A stretch of DNA of 64,000 nucleotides, from NCBI RefSeq assembly GCF_048541835.1, contig NZ_JBLEOY010000001.1:833754-897753 (forward strand). The letters are read 5' to 3'. The translations under genes and the position numbers were made by a program. This DNA comes from QIJE01 sp048541835. Its GTDB lineage: Bacteria > SZUA-79 > Acidulodesulfobacterales > Acidulodesulfobacteraceae. The notes beneath the pieces are model-generated. The model saw nothing but the letters and a program-made list of their open reading frames with translations, was not told the origin of the DNA and ran no database searches. Positions 7,481 through 17,100 of the stretch are shown here, one piece after another. The first letter of the stretch is position 1, and every line of letters begins with the position of its first letter.

Positions 7481-10132
7481 TCAATGAGCCTCCGCCCAGT
7501 TTTTACCGATTCCGACATTTACGATAAGGGGAATGTTTTTCAGTAAATTTTTATCCGTCATAATCTTGGAAACCATATTTTTAAGGTCGTCCGCTAAAGA
7601 TTCTCTTACCTCAAATATCAGTTCGTCATGCACCTGAAGTATCATTTTAGCGTCCTCTTTTAATGCGGGTATGTTTTTAAGGGTGTTATGAATATTAACC
7701 ATTGCGATTTTTATTATATCGGCGGCAGTACCCTGAATAGGGGCGTTAATCGCAGCCCTTTTGGGAAACAACGCCATATTTTTTACCTTAGAATTAATAC
7801 TTTCGACGTAACACCTTCTCCCGAAAGCCGTCTTGACAAATCCGTTGCGTTTAGCCTCTGCAACCGTCCGCTCCATATAATCCTTGATAGCGGAATGGTT
7901 TTTAAAATATAAATCTATATAAAGTTTAGCCTCCTCTGCGGATATTCCGAGTGCTTTAGACAACCCGAAAGAACTCATTCCGTAAATTATTCCGAAGTTG
8001 ATCGTCTTCGCCCTTCTTCTCATAGTTTGGTCCACTTCGCCGACCGTCGTCTTGAATATTTCCGAGGCTGTTTTTGCGTGAATATCCTCGTTATTCAGGA
8101 AACTTTGAATTAAAACCCCATCTCCCGAAATAGATGCCATAACCCTCAAATCTATTTGAGAATAGTCCACCGACAGCAATAAAAACCCTGATTTTGCTAT
8201 AAAAGATTGTCTTATTTTACTGCCTTCGCTATCGGAAACCGGAATATTCTGAAGATTGGGTCTCTGGCTGGCAAGCCTGCCGGTAGAAGTGGTGGTTTGA
8301 GAAAATGACGTATGGACCCTGCCGTCTTTGTCTATTTCTCTTAAAAGCACATCTACAAATGATGTCTTAAGCTTCACCTTGTTTCTATATGATATAATGC
8401 TGTCTATAAATAAGAGATAATCTTTTAACGTATCATCGCCGTTATCCTTAAGGATCATTTCAAACTGGGATTTTAAGGCTTGTAAAACCTCTATATCGGT
8501 ACTGTTCTTTTTTATCCTGTTAAACTTCATTTCGTCGAACATAACCTTGCTTAACTGTTTTGGAGAGCTTACGTTAAATTCTCTTCCCGCAATCTTGTGA
8601 ATTATGCTAATAAGCTTTTTAGAATCAGATTCATAAGACGCCGACAAAGGCATAAGAATATTCCTATCTACCATAAAACCGGTATGCTCCATGTCCGCCA
8701 AGACCATAGAAAGAGGCATATCTACATTGTAAAACAGGTATTTTAGACCGGAGTCTCTTCCTATTTCCGCCTTTAAAAACCTATATAACCCGTAGATTAA
8801 AAATGCTTTATTATTAATATCTGAAGCATTCAAATCGCCCTTAAATTCATCTTCTATGTCGGCAAGGCTGTGCGAATGTTTTATGGGATTCAAAAGATAG
8901 GATGCAATTTTTATATCAAAATAAAGGTTATTCAACTCAATTCCGTTATCCCTTAAAAACGACCTTACCGCATTAAGACCGTGTCCTATTTTGCAGACCG
9001 AATCATTTTGCAATAAATCCACTATCTCGGTATTTTCGGCGATATTTTTTAAATCAAACGATACAGCTCCGATAGCTTTGGAATATACATATATTAAATT
9101 AAATTCATTGTCGAACAATCCTTTTTTTTTATCGTTAAAATCGACAAATACGGAAAGAACGTCCATATCCCCTTTGTCGTCGTCATTTTCATATTTTTTA
9201 TCTTCAGAGGCTGTTTTAAAATTTTTTAATAAAGAATTAAGCTCGAGCCTTTTAAAAATCTCATAGAGCCCGGCATCATCTTTTTTTCTCAATGCGAAAT
9301 CGTCTAATGAGTTCTTTCGACGCCCTTCCCATACGGCAAGTTTATCCAAATGCGGCGTAAAATAGGCATCGACCAATTTTATATCCTTGTAGAACGAAGC
9401 GAGCTCTAAACTTTTATATGCTTCTTCCTTGTGATTTAACAACAATTCCTTAAGTTTAAGCTTTTTAAGTGAATCTATATTGTTATAAATACCGTTCAAA
9501 CTTCCATATTCTTTTATCAAGCTGAAAGCTGTTTTCTTGCCTATACCTTTAATTCCCGGAATATTATCGGAGGCATCACCCATCAATGCAAGAACATAAC
9601 GGTATTCATCCGGCTTTATCTCGTATTCCTTTTCAAAATCCGATTTTGTAATAACCTTATTTTTAAGGGCATCATATATAAAAACCCTATCGGATAACAA
9701 CTGCTTTAAGTCTTTATCACTGCTTACTATGCAGATGTTAATAGAAAAATCGTCTGCAAAGTTATCCACTATGCACGCAATTAAATCATCCGCCTCGTAA
9801 CCGTTAAGCCTGAATGTTTCAAACCCCAGCAAATACGAAATATCCGTTAAATAATTAACTTGGGAAAGCAGGTCATCCGGCATTCCTTTCCTGTTGGCTT
9901 TATATGCTTCATAAGATTGTTTTCTAAGGCTTTCTCGGGAATCGAAAAGGCATGCTCCATATCTTATATCCGCTTCCTTGATGAGTTTCATGAGCATTCT
10001 CGTATAACCCAACGAAGCTCCCGTCGGATTGCCTTTGGAGTTGGTAAGGGGAGGCATTGCATAGTAAGCTCGGTAAAAATATGAGCTGGAATCTATCAAA
10101 AACAGGTCGGCTTTAATAACGGCTTTTTCCAT
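7481..10132 (-). CDS. polA: DNA polymerase I
   Basis: An 883-residue Pol I with a 5' nuclease domain (residues 1-300), a degenerate 3'-5' exonuclease domain (about 315-470) and a family A polymerase. Motif A is DYSQIDLRV near 654, motif B RRAKTINFGIIYG near 704-716, motif C QVHDELIFEV near 834. The exonuclease domain lacks the DxE of Exo I and the Asp of Exo II (GHGLNAVRSF instead of NxKxD), so proofreading is probably absent, as in several bacterial Pol I enzymes. It acts in primer removal and repair. It starts three bases after the RDD protein's stop, so the two are co-transcribed. Confidence 0.97.
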   Translation of the reverse strand: MEKAVIKADLFLIDSSSYFYRAYYAMPPLTNSKGNPTGASLGYTRMLMKLIKEADIRYGACLFDSRESLRKQSYEAYKANRKGMPDDLLSQVNYLTDISYLLGFETFRLNGYEADDLIACIVDNFADDFSINICIVSSDKDLKQLLSDRVFIYDALKNKVITKSDFEKEYEIKPDEYRYVLALMGDASDNIPGIKGIGKKTAFSLIKEYGSLNGIYNNIDSLKKLKLKELLLNHKEEAYKSLELASFYKDIKLVDAYFTPHLDKLAVWEGRRKNSLDDFALRKKDDAGLYEIFKRLELNSLLKNFKTASEDKKYENDDDKGDMDVLSVFVDFNDKKKGLFDNEFNLIYVYSKAIGAVSFDLKNIAENTEIVDLLQNDSVCKIGHGLNAVRSFLRDNGIELNNLYFDIKIASYLLNPIKHSHSLADIEDEFKGDLNASDINNKAFLIYGLYRFLKAEIGRDSGLKYLFYNVDMPLSMVLADMEHTGFMVDRNILMPLSASYESDSKKLISIIHKIAGREFNVSSPKQLSKVMFDEMKFNRIKKNSTDIEVLQALKSQFEMILKDNGDDTLKDYLLFIDSIISYRNKVKLKTSFVDVLLREIDKDGRVHTSFSQTTTSTGRLASQRPNLQNIPVSDSEGSKIRQSFIAKSGFLLLSVDYSQIDLRVMASISGDGVLIQSFLNNEDIHAKTASEIFKTTVGEVDQTMRRRAKTINFGIIYGMSSFGLSKALGISAEEAKLYIDLYFKNHSAIKDYMERTVAEAKRNGFVKTAFGRRCYVESINSKVKNMALFPKRAAINAPIQGTAADIIKIAMVNIHNTLKNIPALKEDAKMILQVHDELIFEVRESLADDLKNMVSKIMTDKNLLKNIPLIVNVGIGKNWAEAH

Positions 10133-10135
10133 TAT

Positions 10136-10552
10136 TCAAGGCTTTTTGACGTCTAAAACGTGAGTAAAAGCAAATCTATCACCTAATCTTTCACCTTCCG
10201 GACTTTTTACGGTAAAGTAAATCTCGACGGAATATATAAAAATGCCGACTACCACAAGCAGAAAATAGCCTATAAACGGTATAAACGCAAACAAAAGCGG
10301 GATGACTAGAAAAGAGTTTCTGATGATTGATTCTCTAAACTCAGGTCTTTTTTCACCTAACGTCATGACGACCTTCAGCCCGGTAACTTTTTTCCCGAGG
10401 CTCTCTCCATCAAATAAGCCGTCCGAAATTAAAATATACATGATCCCCGCTATAAAACCGAACGGATAAAAAATCTCGCTTAAAAAACAAAATATCAGTA
10501 AATCAATGGCTTTGGCAATAAACCTATGAAGTATATTCGCTTTATCATTCAT
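10136..10552 (-). CDS. RDD family membrane protein
   Basis: A short (138 residue) protein with three hydrophobic segments. It begins with the family's Arg/Asp-containing first helix (HRFIAKAIDLLIFCFL) and has the GESLGKKVTGLKVV loop typical of RDD proteins. Function is unknown; some relatives are linked to ion transport. It directly precedes polA with a three-base gap. Confidence 0.8.
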   Translation of the reverse strand: MNDKANILHRFIAKAIDLLIFCFLSEIFYPFGFIAGIMYILISDGLFDGESLGKKVTGLKVVMTLGEKRPEFRESIIRNSFLVIPLLFAFIPFIGYFLLVVVGIFIYSVEIYFTVKSPEGERLGDRFAFTHVLDVKKP

Positions 10553-10619
10553 AAATTAAACTAATATTTAATATATATTATGACGAGCATAAATATGCAA
10601 CCGTCAGTCAGTTCGTTAC

Positions 10620-11696
10620 TTATCGGATAGTCTTGTTTTTGACAATAGGTTCATAGACGCAATAGGGCTCTTCTCCCATATAATCTCCCCCCTCGTAATA
10701 TGCCCGCGCTCTGCACCCTTCGCATACCTTTTTATACTCGCAAATTCCACATTTACCCTTTAATAACCCAGTATTTCTCAGATTTAAAAAGATTTCCGAA
10801 CTATTCCATATCTCGCCCACATTCTGCTTCGTAACATCTCCGGCCTGAACAGGCAAGTATCCGCACGGTTGAACAATGCCTTTTCTTGATATAAACATGA
10901 CTCCGCTTCCCGCTAAGCATCCCTTCGTAACCGCCGCCATGCCGTGAGTCTCCCGGCTGATAGTTATACCCTCGTCTTTAGCCCTTTTATGCATTATCCT
11001 AAAAAAATGTGGCGCGCATGTAGCCTTTAACTCTATTATACCCCTTAATTCCATAGTTTTATCATAAAACCATGATAATATATCTTCATATTTTTGTTTG
11101 TCCAACATTTGCGAATCGACAATTTGGACCCCGCATCCGACGGGTACCAGCATAAATATATGCAAGGCTTTTATATCATTGCTTAAAGCTAAGCTTAATA
11201 TATCTTCGACCTCATCCTCGTTATGTCTCGTAATAGTAGTATTTATCTGAACCTCAATATCTTCATTCTGTAAATTTTTAATACCTTTAAATGCACTTTC
11301 GAAAGAGCCTGATATCATTCTGAACGTATCGTGAGTCTTCGAATTAGCTCCGTCAAGGCTTACCGAAACCCTCTTTATCCCGCTTTCTTTAATGCGCTTT
11401 GCAATATTTTTGTCTACTAACGTTCCGTTTGTCGCAAGAGCTACCCGAAAACCTTTTTGAACAGCATAACCGGCAATATCAAAAATATCATCCCTATAAA
11501 GCGGCTCTCCGCCGGTTAAAATAAGTATCGGACGGCTGAATTTACTCAACTCGTCTATCACGTTAAAACATTTTTCAGTCGAAAGTTCATCTCCCTGCCT
11601 TTCCGACTGCGCCTCTGCTCTGCAATGGATACATTTCAAATTACATCTTGCGGTCAGCTCCCAGAAAACCAATCTAAGTCCGTTTTTTTCCGACAT
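10620..11696 (-). CDS. ahbD: Radical SAM heme synthase AhbD (Fe-coproporphyrin III decarboxylase)
   Basis: AhbD converts iron-coproporphyrin III to protoheme by oxidative decarboxylation of two propionates, the last step of the siroheme-dependent pathway. The radical SAM motif is C18-x3-C22-x2-C25 (ARCNLKCIHC), followed by the GGEP motif. The C-terminus has a SPASM-like cluster region (CGICEYKKVCEGC). I choose the ATG at 11696 because GGAGG at 11708-11704 sits seven bases upstream; an upstream in-frame ATG at 11750 would overlap ahbC and lacks a site. It is the last gene of the tetrapyrrole cluster. NirJ-type enzymes are close relatives, but the context supports Ahb. Confidence 0.85.
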   Translation of the reverse strand: MSEKNGLRLVFWELTARCNLKCIHCRAEAQSERQGDELSTEKCFNVIDELSKFSRPILILTGGEPLYRDDIFDIAGYAVQKGFRVALATNGTLVDKNIAKRIKESGIKRVSVSLDGANSKTHDTFRMISGSFESAFKGIKNLQNEDIEVQINTTITRHNEDEVEDILSLALSNDIKALHIFMLVPVGCGVQIVDSQMLDKQKYEDILSWFYDKTMELRGIIELKATCAPHFFRIMHKRAKDEGITISRETHGMAAVTKGCLAGSGVMFISRKGIVQPCGYLPVQAGDVTKQNVGEIWNSSEIFLNLRNTGLLKGKCGICEYKKVCEGCRARAYYEGGDYMGEEPYCVYEPIVKNKTIR

Positions 11697-11724
11697 ATGC
11701 ATGCCTCCACCCTGCATCAAATTA

Positions 11725-12915
11725 CTACCTTGCATCGTATATCTCCTCATCCGTCAAATAGCAGGCAGGGTCGGGTAACCATAAATCTCCTTCTTTTGCC
11801 TCTGACCTGACTCTAAAATTACCGTTACAAACATCAAGCCATTTACAATTCCTGCATCTTCCCTTAACGTATGCCTTTTTATCTTTAAGCTGTTTCATAA
11901 GCGGATTAGAGGTATCCGTCCATATATCGCTAAATTTTCTTTCCTTAACATTACCGAAAGAATAATACCTCCAGAACTGGTCGGCATAAACCTCTCCGTC
12001 CCAACTTACGCAGCCTATCCCGACGCCGGAACTGTTGCCTCCATTCATCTTAAGGAGACTCATAACATTTTCGGCTTCTTCTTTTTTGCCTTCTCTCAAA
12101 AGCTTTAAGTAAATATATGGCCCGTCGGCATGATTATCGACAGTGAGAATTTCTTTACGATTATCTTTGGAATAGATTTCTTTAGTAAGCTCTAATATCA
12201 TATCGACCGTTCGCCTCGTCTCTTCCAACGATAGATCCTCGTCTATAAGTTTCGTTCCTCTTCCGGCATAAACAAGATGATAAAAACAGGCTCTAGGGAT
12301 ATTTTCTTCTTCTAAAAGCTTAAAAATACCCGGAATTTCTTGGGCATTTCTTTTATTTATCGTAAACCTTAATCCTACCTTGATTCCCGCCTCTCTGGCA
12401 CTATTAATACCGCTAATTGCATCCCTAAACGCTCCCTTTTTACCCCTGAATTTATCGTGAACGGTCTCAAGTCCGTCAAGACTTATACCTACATACGACA
12501 ATCCTACTTTTTTTAACTCTGCGGCAAGTTCTTTCGTAATGAGGGTTCCGTTGGTCGAAATGACGGCCCTCATCCCTTTTGATTTTGCATAAAAACACAG
12601 GTCTAAAAAATGAGGATGCATTAATGGCTCTCCGCCGGAAAAAAGCATAACGGGAGAACCGAACGCAGAGGCGTCGTCTATAAATGCCTTTCCCTCTTCA
12701 AGCGTAAGCTCGTCATTGTATTTTACGTTTTTGGATTGCGAATAACAATGAATGCAATTCAAATTGCACGTCCTTATCATATTCCAGACAATTACCGGTT
12801 TTTTGTCTTTCGAAAACTGTAAAAGATGCGAAGGCAGTTTGCTTGACATGCGTCCGTAACGAAGAGCATCCGAGGCATGAACCCCGCCGCAATAAAGTTT
12901 AGATATTCCTATCAT
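11725..12915 (-). CDS. ahbC: Radical SAM protein AhbC (12,18-didecarboxysiroheme deacetylase)
   Basis: AhbC removes the two acetate side chains of didecarboxysiroheme to give Fe-coproporphyrin III. The protein (396 residues) has the long N-terminal region before the radical SAM motif C50-x3-C54-x2-C57 seen in AhbC/NirJ1, then SGGEP. The C-terminus carries additional cysteines (GIGC, CRNCKWLDVC) for an auxiliary [4Fe-4S] cluster. It overlaps the 3' end of cobA-hemD by 17 bp and lies 28 bp before ahbD. AhbA/AhbB, which make its substrate, are not in this window. Confidence 0.87.
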   Translation of the reverse strand: MIGISKLYCGGVHASDALRYGRMSSKLPSHLLQFSKDKKPVIVWNMIRTCNLNCIHCYSQSKNVKYNDELTLEEGKAFIDDASAFGSPVMLFSGGEPLMHPHFLDLCFYAKSKGMRAVISTNGTLITKELAAELKKVGLSYVGISLDGLETVHDKFRGKKGAFRDAISGINSAREAGIKVGLRFTINKRNAQEIPGIFKLLEEENIPRACFYHLVYAGRGTKLIDEDLSLEETRRTVDMILELTKEIYSKDNRKEILTVDNHADGPYIYLKLLREGKKEEAENVMSLLKMNGGNSSGVGIGCVSWDGEVYADQFWRYYSFGNVKERKFSDIWTDTSNPLMKQLKDKKAYVKGRCRNCKWLDVCNGNFRVRSEAKEGDLWLPDPACYLTDEEIYDAR

Positions 12916-14572
12916 TTACAATACGTTCCTCAATTTTAATCTTTGTTTTTTTATAAAAACTTACTATTCCGTCAATCAATGAATTTATATTGACCTCTTT
13001 GGCTATTATATCAGATTTAATGCCAAATCCCAATGCATATTTAGCAGTCTTTTCTCCGATACTTGCAAACTTGATGCCGGAGTCTGTGACCGATTTTAAA
13101 AGCCCCTTCCGAATATCTTCTATTGAATTAACAAAATTTTCTACAGTAGAATAACTGGTAAAGCTAACGATAAAAGAGCTTAAATCTAAATCGTCCGGAA
13201 GCCCGATATTTCTATGTGTTCCCTGTTCATGTCCATTGTTATCACCGTCTATCTTAATAAGCGGGCTAAAAATTTCATATATTCGTTCCTTTGATTTTTC
13301 CGGCAAAACCGTTTCGTAAACGAGCAAATTATCGACAATCGCCCCTTTATGCGCAAGAAATTCCGGAAGTTCGCTATTTATTTTCGATGCCTGGGGAAAA
13401 AGTATTTTTTTACGTTTAAGCTCGGTATCTTTTAAGGCATCGATTATCCCTGCCTGGGAATGTTCTACAGGGGTAATATCGGGAACTATGCCATACTTTT
13501 TTAATTCCGTCGACGAAACTTTACCTATGGAAATTATTTTCTTTTTGAAGAGAGACCTGGCATCTAACCCTTTTGAGAAAAAATGCTCAAAAAATGCCGA
13601 AACGGCATTCGCGCTCGTAAAAATGAGATAATCATACCCTTTAATATCGTTTATAGCGGCATCTATTTTAGCCTTATCAATGTTTCCGCTGTCTTTAACA
13701 ATATTAATAAGGGGCAAGCTTACCGCGAATGCCCCAAGGTCATTAAGCTTTTCGGAAAATGTACCGGACTGACCCTCTCCCCTGGTAACTATTACTTTTA
13801 AACCGTTTAATGGCCTATCCTCGAACCAGTTCAACGTATCTCTCAATTTTACCACATTCCCTACAATTAGTATTAACGGGCTTTTTAAGCCCTTTTTTTT
13901 GACTTCGTCCGCTATCGTGCTTAGTGTTCCGACCGCCGCCTTTTGGTTTAAAGTCGTCCCTTCCTGGACGACGGCGCAGGGTGTATTTTTATCCTTGCCT
14001 GCATTAATTATATTTCCCGTAATAGAATCTAAATTTTTATATCCCATTAAAACCACGATGGTATCGGCTCCGGATAGTCCTTTCCAGTTTATCGTACTTT
14101 TCTTCTTATGCTCTCCCTCATGCCCCGTAACAATTGCAACCGTAGAGGCATAATCCCTATGTGTCAGGGGTATACCCGCATATGCCGGAACCGCAAAAGA
14201 CGAAGAGATACCGGGAATTACCTCAAAAGGAATATTGTCTTTAAAAAGTTTTTCGGCTTCTTCCCCGCCTCTTCCGAATAAATACGGATCTCCACCTTTA
14301 AGCCTTAAAACAACCTTGTTTTTCCCGGCTTTTTCCGTTAAAAGCTCATTTATCGAATGCTGCGGAAGGGTGTGGTTTGATGACCTTTTGCCGGCATAAA
14401 TTATCTCGCATCCGTCCTTTGCATAAGATAAAATATCTTCGGAAATTAAACTATCGTATACTATGACGTCTGCCTTGCCTAAAATCTGTTTTACCTTTAA
14501 CGTCAATAGTCCCGGATCTCCGGGTCCCGCTCCGGCAATATAAACTTTGCCCTCTTTTATGTCTTCATTCAT
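12899..14572 (-). CDS. cobA-hemD: Uroporphyrinogen-III C-methyltransferase / uroporphyrinogen-III synthase fusion
   Basis: One chain carries two consecutive enzymes. Residues about 10-245 are SUMT (CobA): GAGPGDPGLLT, VLRLKGGDPYLFGRGGEE and the GIPLTHR motif. Residues about 255-545 are HemD, recognisable by its two-lobed fold features (VTRG..., YLIFTSANAV, FPQASK, VSFTSYSTVENF). HemD closes the macrocycle and CobA makes precorrin-2 from it with SAM. The fusion is common in Clostridia and Deltaproteobacteria. GGGG is 10 bases before ATG 14572; an upstream TTG at 14581 is too close to it. The end overlaps ahbC. Confidence 0.93.
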   Translation of the reverse strand: MNEDIKEGKVYIAGAGPGDPGLLTLKVKQILGKADVIVYDSLISEDILSYAKDGCEIIYAGKRSSNHTLPQHSINELLTEKAGKNKVVLRLKGGDPYLFGRGGEEAEKLFKDNIPFEVIPGISSSFAVPAYAGIPLTHRDYASTVAIVTGHEGEHKKKSTINWKGLSGADTIVVLMGYKNLDSITGNIINAGKDKNTPCAVVQEGTTLNQKAAVGTLSTIADEVKKKGLKSPLILIVGNVVKLRDTLNWFEDRPLNGLKVIVTRGEGQSGTFSEKLNDLGAFAVSLPLINIVKDSGNIDKAKIDAAINDIKGYDYLIFTSANAVSAFFEHFFSKGLDARSLFKKKIISIGKVSSTELKKYGIVPDITPVEHSQAGIIDALKDTELKRKKILFPQASKINSELPEFLAHKGAIVDNLLVYETVLPEKSKERIYEIFSPLIKIDGDNNGHEQGTHRNIGLPDDLDLSSFIVSFTSYSTVENFVNSIEDIRKGLLKSVTDSGIKFASIGEKTAKYALGFGIKSDIIAKEVNINSLIDGIVSFYKKTKIKIEERIVNDRNI

Positions 14573-14683
14573 CTGTTTCAATCCCCTTTTTATGCTCTCT
14601 AAAGCGTTTTCTCGCCCGCATGAATAATTATAGAACCTCGCATCTCCGATGCGATTTCGTAAAATCCCCTCCCCGAAACTTCG

Positions 14684-15652
14684 CTAAGACAAACCGTCGA
14701 CAATATTTTTACTTAATATTTCTAAACCACCTTTGTCTATAAGCCTAATGGCCAGACTATTTCCTATATTCTCATAATCCCCTTTGTCTCCTTCAAGTTC
14801 GTCTTCCAAATATTCTCCATGTGTGTTGGAGACAAAACATTTGATACGTAAATTGCCCTCTTTCAAATAAGCATAGGCGCCTACGGGGGATGCGCAGCCG
14901 CAATTCAACTTCTTGATACAAGCCCTTTCCGCAAAAACGCAAACAAGGGTATCCTCATCGTTCAAGTGTAAAACAGCCTCTTTAATATCTTCCCTACCGG
15001 CTTTATATTCAATAGCGATTACTCCCTGTCCGCACTGCGGTATAAACTTAAGCGGGTCTAAATATATATCTATATGCGATGCGAAATTAAGCCTTATGAG
15101 ACCGCTTGAGGATAAGACTATCGCATCGAAAAGCCCGCTTTTTAATTTCTCCAACCTTGTATCTACATTGCCCCTTAAGGATTTGAATATGACGTCGTCC
15201 CTAAGTTTTGCAATCAACGACCTTCTTCTCAAGCTGGAGGTTCCGATTATTGCATGATTTTTTAACGCCGGCAAGAGATGCTCAAACGAATCCGCTTTAG
15301 AAACTCCAGATTTATCTTTCAAGATAATACAATCCCTCGGGTCATCTCTTTTTAAAACCGCGCCTATCGTCAAACCCTCCGGAATCACTTGAGGAACGTC
15401 TTTCAAACTATGTACGGCAATATCTACGTCGCCGTCAAGAAGAGCCTCCTCTATCTCTTTTACGAATAGACCCTTTCCGCCGAAACTGCTTAATGAGGCA
15501 TTTAAAATTTTATCTCCCGACGTTTTGAGGATTATTATCTCAATCTCTATATCTTCAGCAAGGTTATGATATACCCGGCTCAATTCGTCCCTTACGAGAT
15601 TAGCTTGATATAGCGCAAGCTTACTGCCGCGTGTTCCTATTTTAATCTTCAA
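14684..15652 (-). CDS. hemC: Hydroxymethylbilane synthase
   Basis: Porphobilinogen deaminase, which polymerises four porphobilinogens. Seen: the N-terminal GTRGSKLALYQA, the VHSLKDVP loop, GTSSLRRRS, and the cofactor-attachment cysteine in NCGCASPVGAYA. Length (322) is normal. It lies between hemA and cobA-hemD in the same minus-strand cluster. The 100-bp gap to cobA-hemD has a small hairpin (CGCATC/GATGCG near 14640-14654) without a T-run. Confidence 0.96.
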   Translation of the reverse strand: MKIKIGTRGSKLALYQANLVRDELSRVYHNLAEDIEIEIIILKTSGDKILNASLSSFGGKGLFVKEIEEALLDGDVDIAVHSLKDVPQVIPEGLTIGAVLKRDDPRDCIILKDKSGVSKADSFEHLLPALKNHAIIGTSSLRRRSLIAKLRDDVIFKSLRGNVDTRLEKLKSGLFDAIVLSSSGLIRLNFASHIDIYLDPLKFIPQCGQGVIAIEYKAGREDIKEAVLHLNDEDTLVCVFAERACIKKLNCGCASPVGAYAYLKEGNLRIKCFVSNTHGEYLEDELEGDKGDYENIGNSLAIRLIDKGGLEILSKNIVDGLS

Positions 15653-15689
15653 AATTTATCCTGTTTTTCAATTATTTATAGTTGTAATT

Positions 15690-17072
15690 TTATTTTATTA
15701 TTTTTATTCTTGATCTGCTATCTTGTTTTTCCGAATTACGATATTCGCCGTTATCCTGCCCCCTTGTGCTTTTAGGGTCTTCAAGGTCAAGATTGAAAAG
15801 CGATTTTATCATTTCTATCAAATTTAGTCCGCCGGGGTTTAAGTAAGCTTTTTTTATCAGCATAGTAGGCTCATGAAGAATCTTATTGGTAAGGGAATTT
15901 ATTATTAAATCCTTTTCCTTTTTTTCTCCGATATACTCGGATAATTCCGTTTCTAATATGTTTTTAACCTTATTTCTCAGTGAAATTATCACCGGAACGG
16001 CATTTAAGGATTCCTTCCAATCCATGAACTCTTTAACGTTAATCTCTATAAGCTCGCGGGCGGCATCGGCCTCCCGCTTTCTTATCTCTATGTTATCCTC
16101 TATCATTTTTCCTATATCATCTATATCGAACAGATATACATTGGATATTTTATTAATTTCCGGATCGATATTCCGCGGCACGGAAATATCGATTAAAAAT
16201 AACGGCCTCTGCTTGCGAATCTTTATAATAGGGATTATATCATTATACTTCAACACATAATCTTTGGCGCCGGTCGAACATAAAACTATATCCGATTGCG
16301 GTAAGAATTTATAATATTCGGAAAAATCAATAACGCTTAAACATTCTTTTTCGTTCAACCCGAACGCATCTTCAATAAATCGATGTGCCTTTTCTTTAGT
16401 CCGGTTTGCAATATATATGTTTTGCACTCCGCATTTTAGAAAATGCTTAACGGTCAGCTTTCCCATTTCTCCGGACCCGAGAAGCAAAACTTTTTTTTCG
16501 CTCAAGCTGTTAAAAATTTTTTTAGAGAGCTCTACTGCCGCATAACTGACCGATACCGGAGACGACGCTATCTTTGTCTCCGTTCTAACCGTTTTTGCAC
16601 AATTAAAAGTCTTATGGAACAGCTTGTTTAAAAACTGCCCCATTGTTTTAGAATCACATGCCTCGTTATATGCTTCTTTAATTTGCCCCAATATCTGAGA
16701 CTCGCCTATTACCATAGAGTCTAAACTTGAAGCCACCATAAATAAATGCCTTACCGCATTATTGTTGAGATACACATAAAGAAGAGAATCGCGACAACCT
16801 TCTCCGAAAAAATATTCCGTAATAAAGCCCCTAATAAAGTGAGTCTTCCCCTCTGCCGCCCATGAAGGTAAATCCATTATGAACTCCGTTCTGTTGCATG
16901 TGGTGAGTACGACAATTCCGTTAACCAAATTTCTACCGTTTTCGCCTTTTAAATCAAGCAATTCTTTTGAAAAGCTGTATCTCAATTCGGAGGTAATAAG
17001 CTTTTTGGAGACCACCTCTCTATCGCTTATTTTTGCCGTTTTATGGCTTAACCCTATAATTAAAATGTCCAT
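15690..17072 (-). CDS. hemA: Glutamyl-tRNA reductase
   Basis: First committed enzyme of the C5 route to tetrapyrroles: reduces glutamyl-tRNA(Glu) to glutamate-1-semialdehyde with NADPH. Visible motifs are GLSHKTAKISDRE at the N-terminus, TTCNRTEF with the catalytic cysteine, MVIGESQILGQIKEAY, and the nucleotide-binding GSGEMGKLTVKHF. Length is 460 with a charged, low-complexity tail (SEKQDSRSRIK). The next enzyme, HemL, is not nearby. Confidence 0.96.
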   Translation of the reverse strand: MDILIIGLSHKTAKISDREVVSKKLITSELRYSFSKELLDLKGENGRNLVNGIVVLTTCNRTEFIMDLPSWAAEGKTHFIRGFITEYFFGEGCRDSLLYVYLNNNAVRHLFMVASSLDSMVIGESQILGQIKEAYNEACDSKTMGQFLNKLFHKTFNCAKTVRTETKIASSPVSVSYAAVELSKKIFNSLSEKKVLLLGSGEMGKLTVKHFLKCGVQNIYIANRTKEKAHRFIEDAFGLNEKECLSVIDFSEYYKFLPQSDIVLCSTGAKDYVLKYNDIIPIIKIRKQRPLFLIDISVPRNIDPEINKISNVYLFDIDDIGKMIEDNIEIRKREADAARELIEINVKEFMDWKESLNAVPVIISLRNKVKNILETELSEYIGEKKEKDLIINSLTNKILHEPTMLIKKAYLNPGGLNLIEMIKSLFNLDLEDPKSTRGQDNGEYRNSEKQDSRSRIKIIK

Positions 17073-17100
17073 AGCCGAGCAACCTTACCTTAAATTTTAC

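Noticed and set aside
9759..9768. TTATCCACT in polA as a DnaA box
   Set aside because: Single word within conserved coding sequence, far from the origin.
14638..14655. Hairpin between hemC and cobA-hemD as a terminator
   Set aside because: The stem is short and no T-run follows on the coding strand; the cluster reads on.
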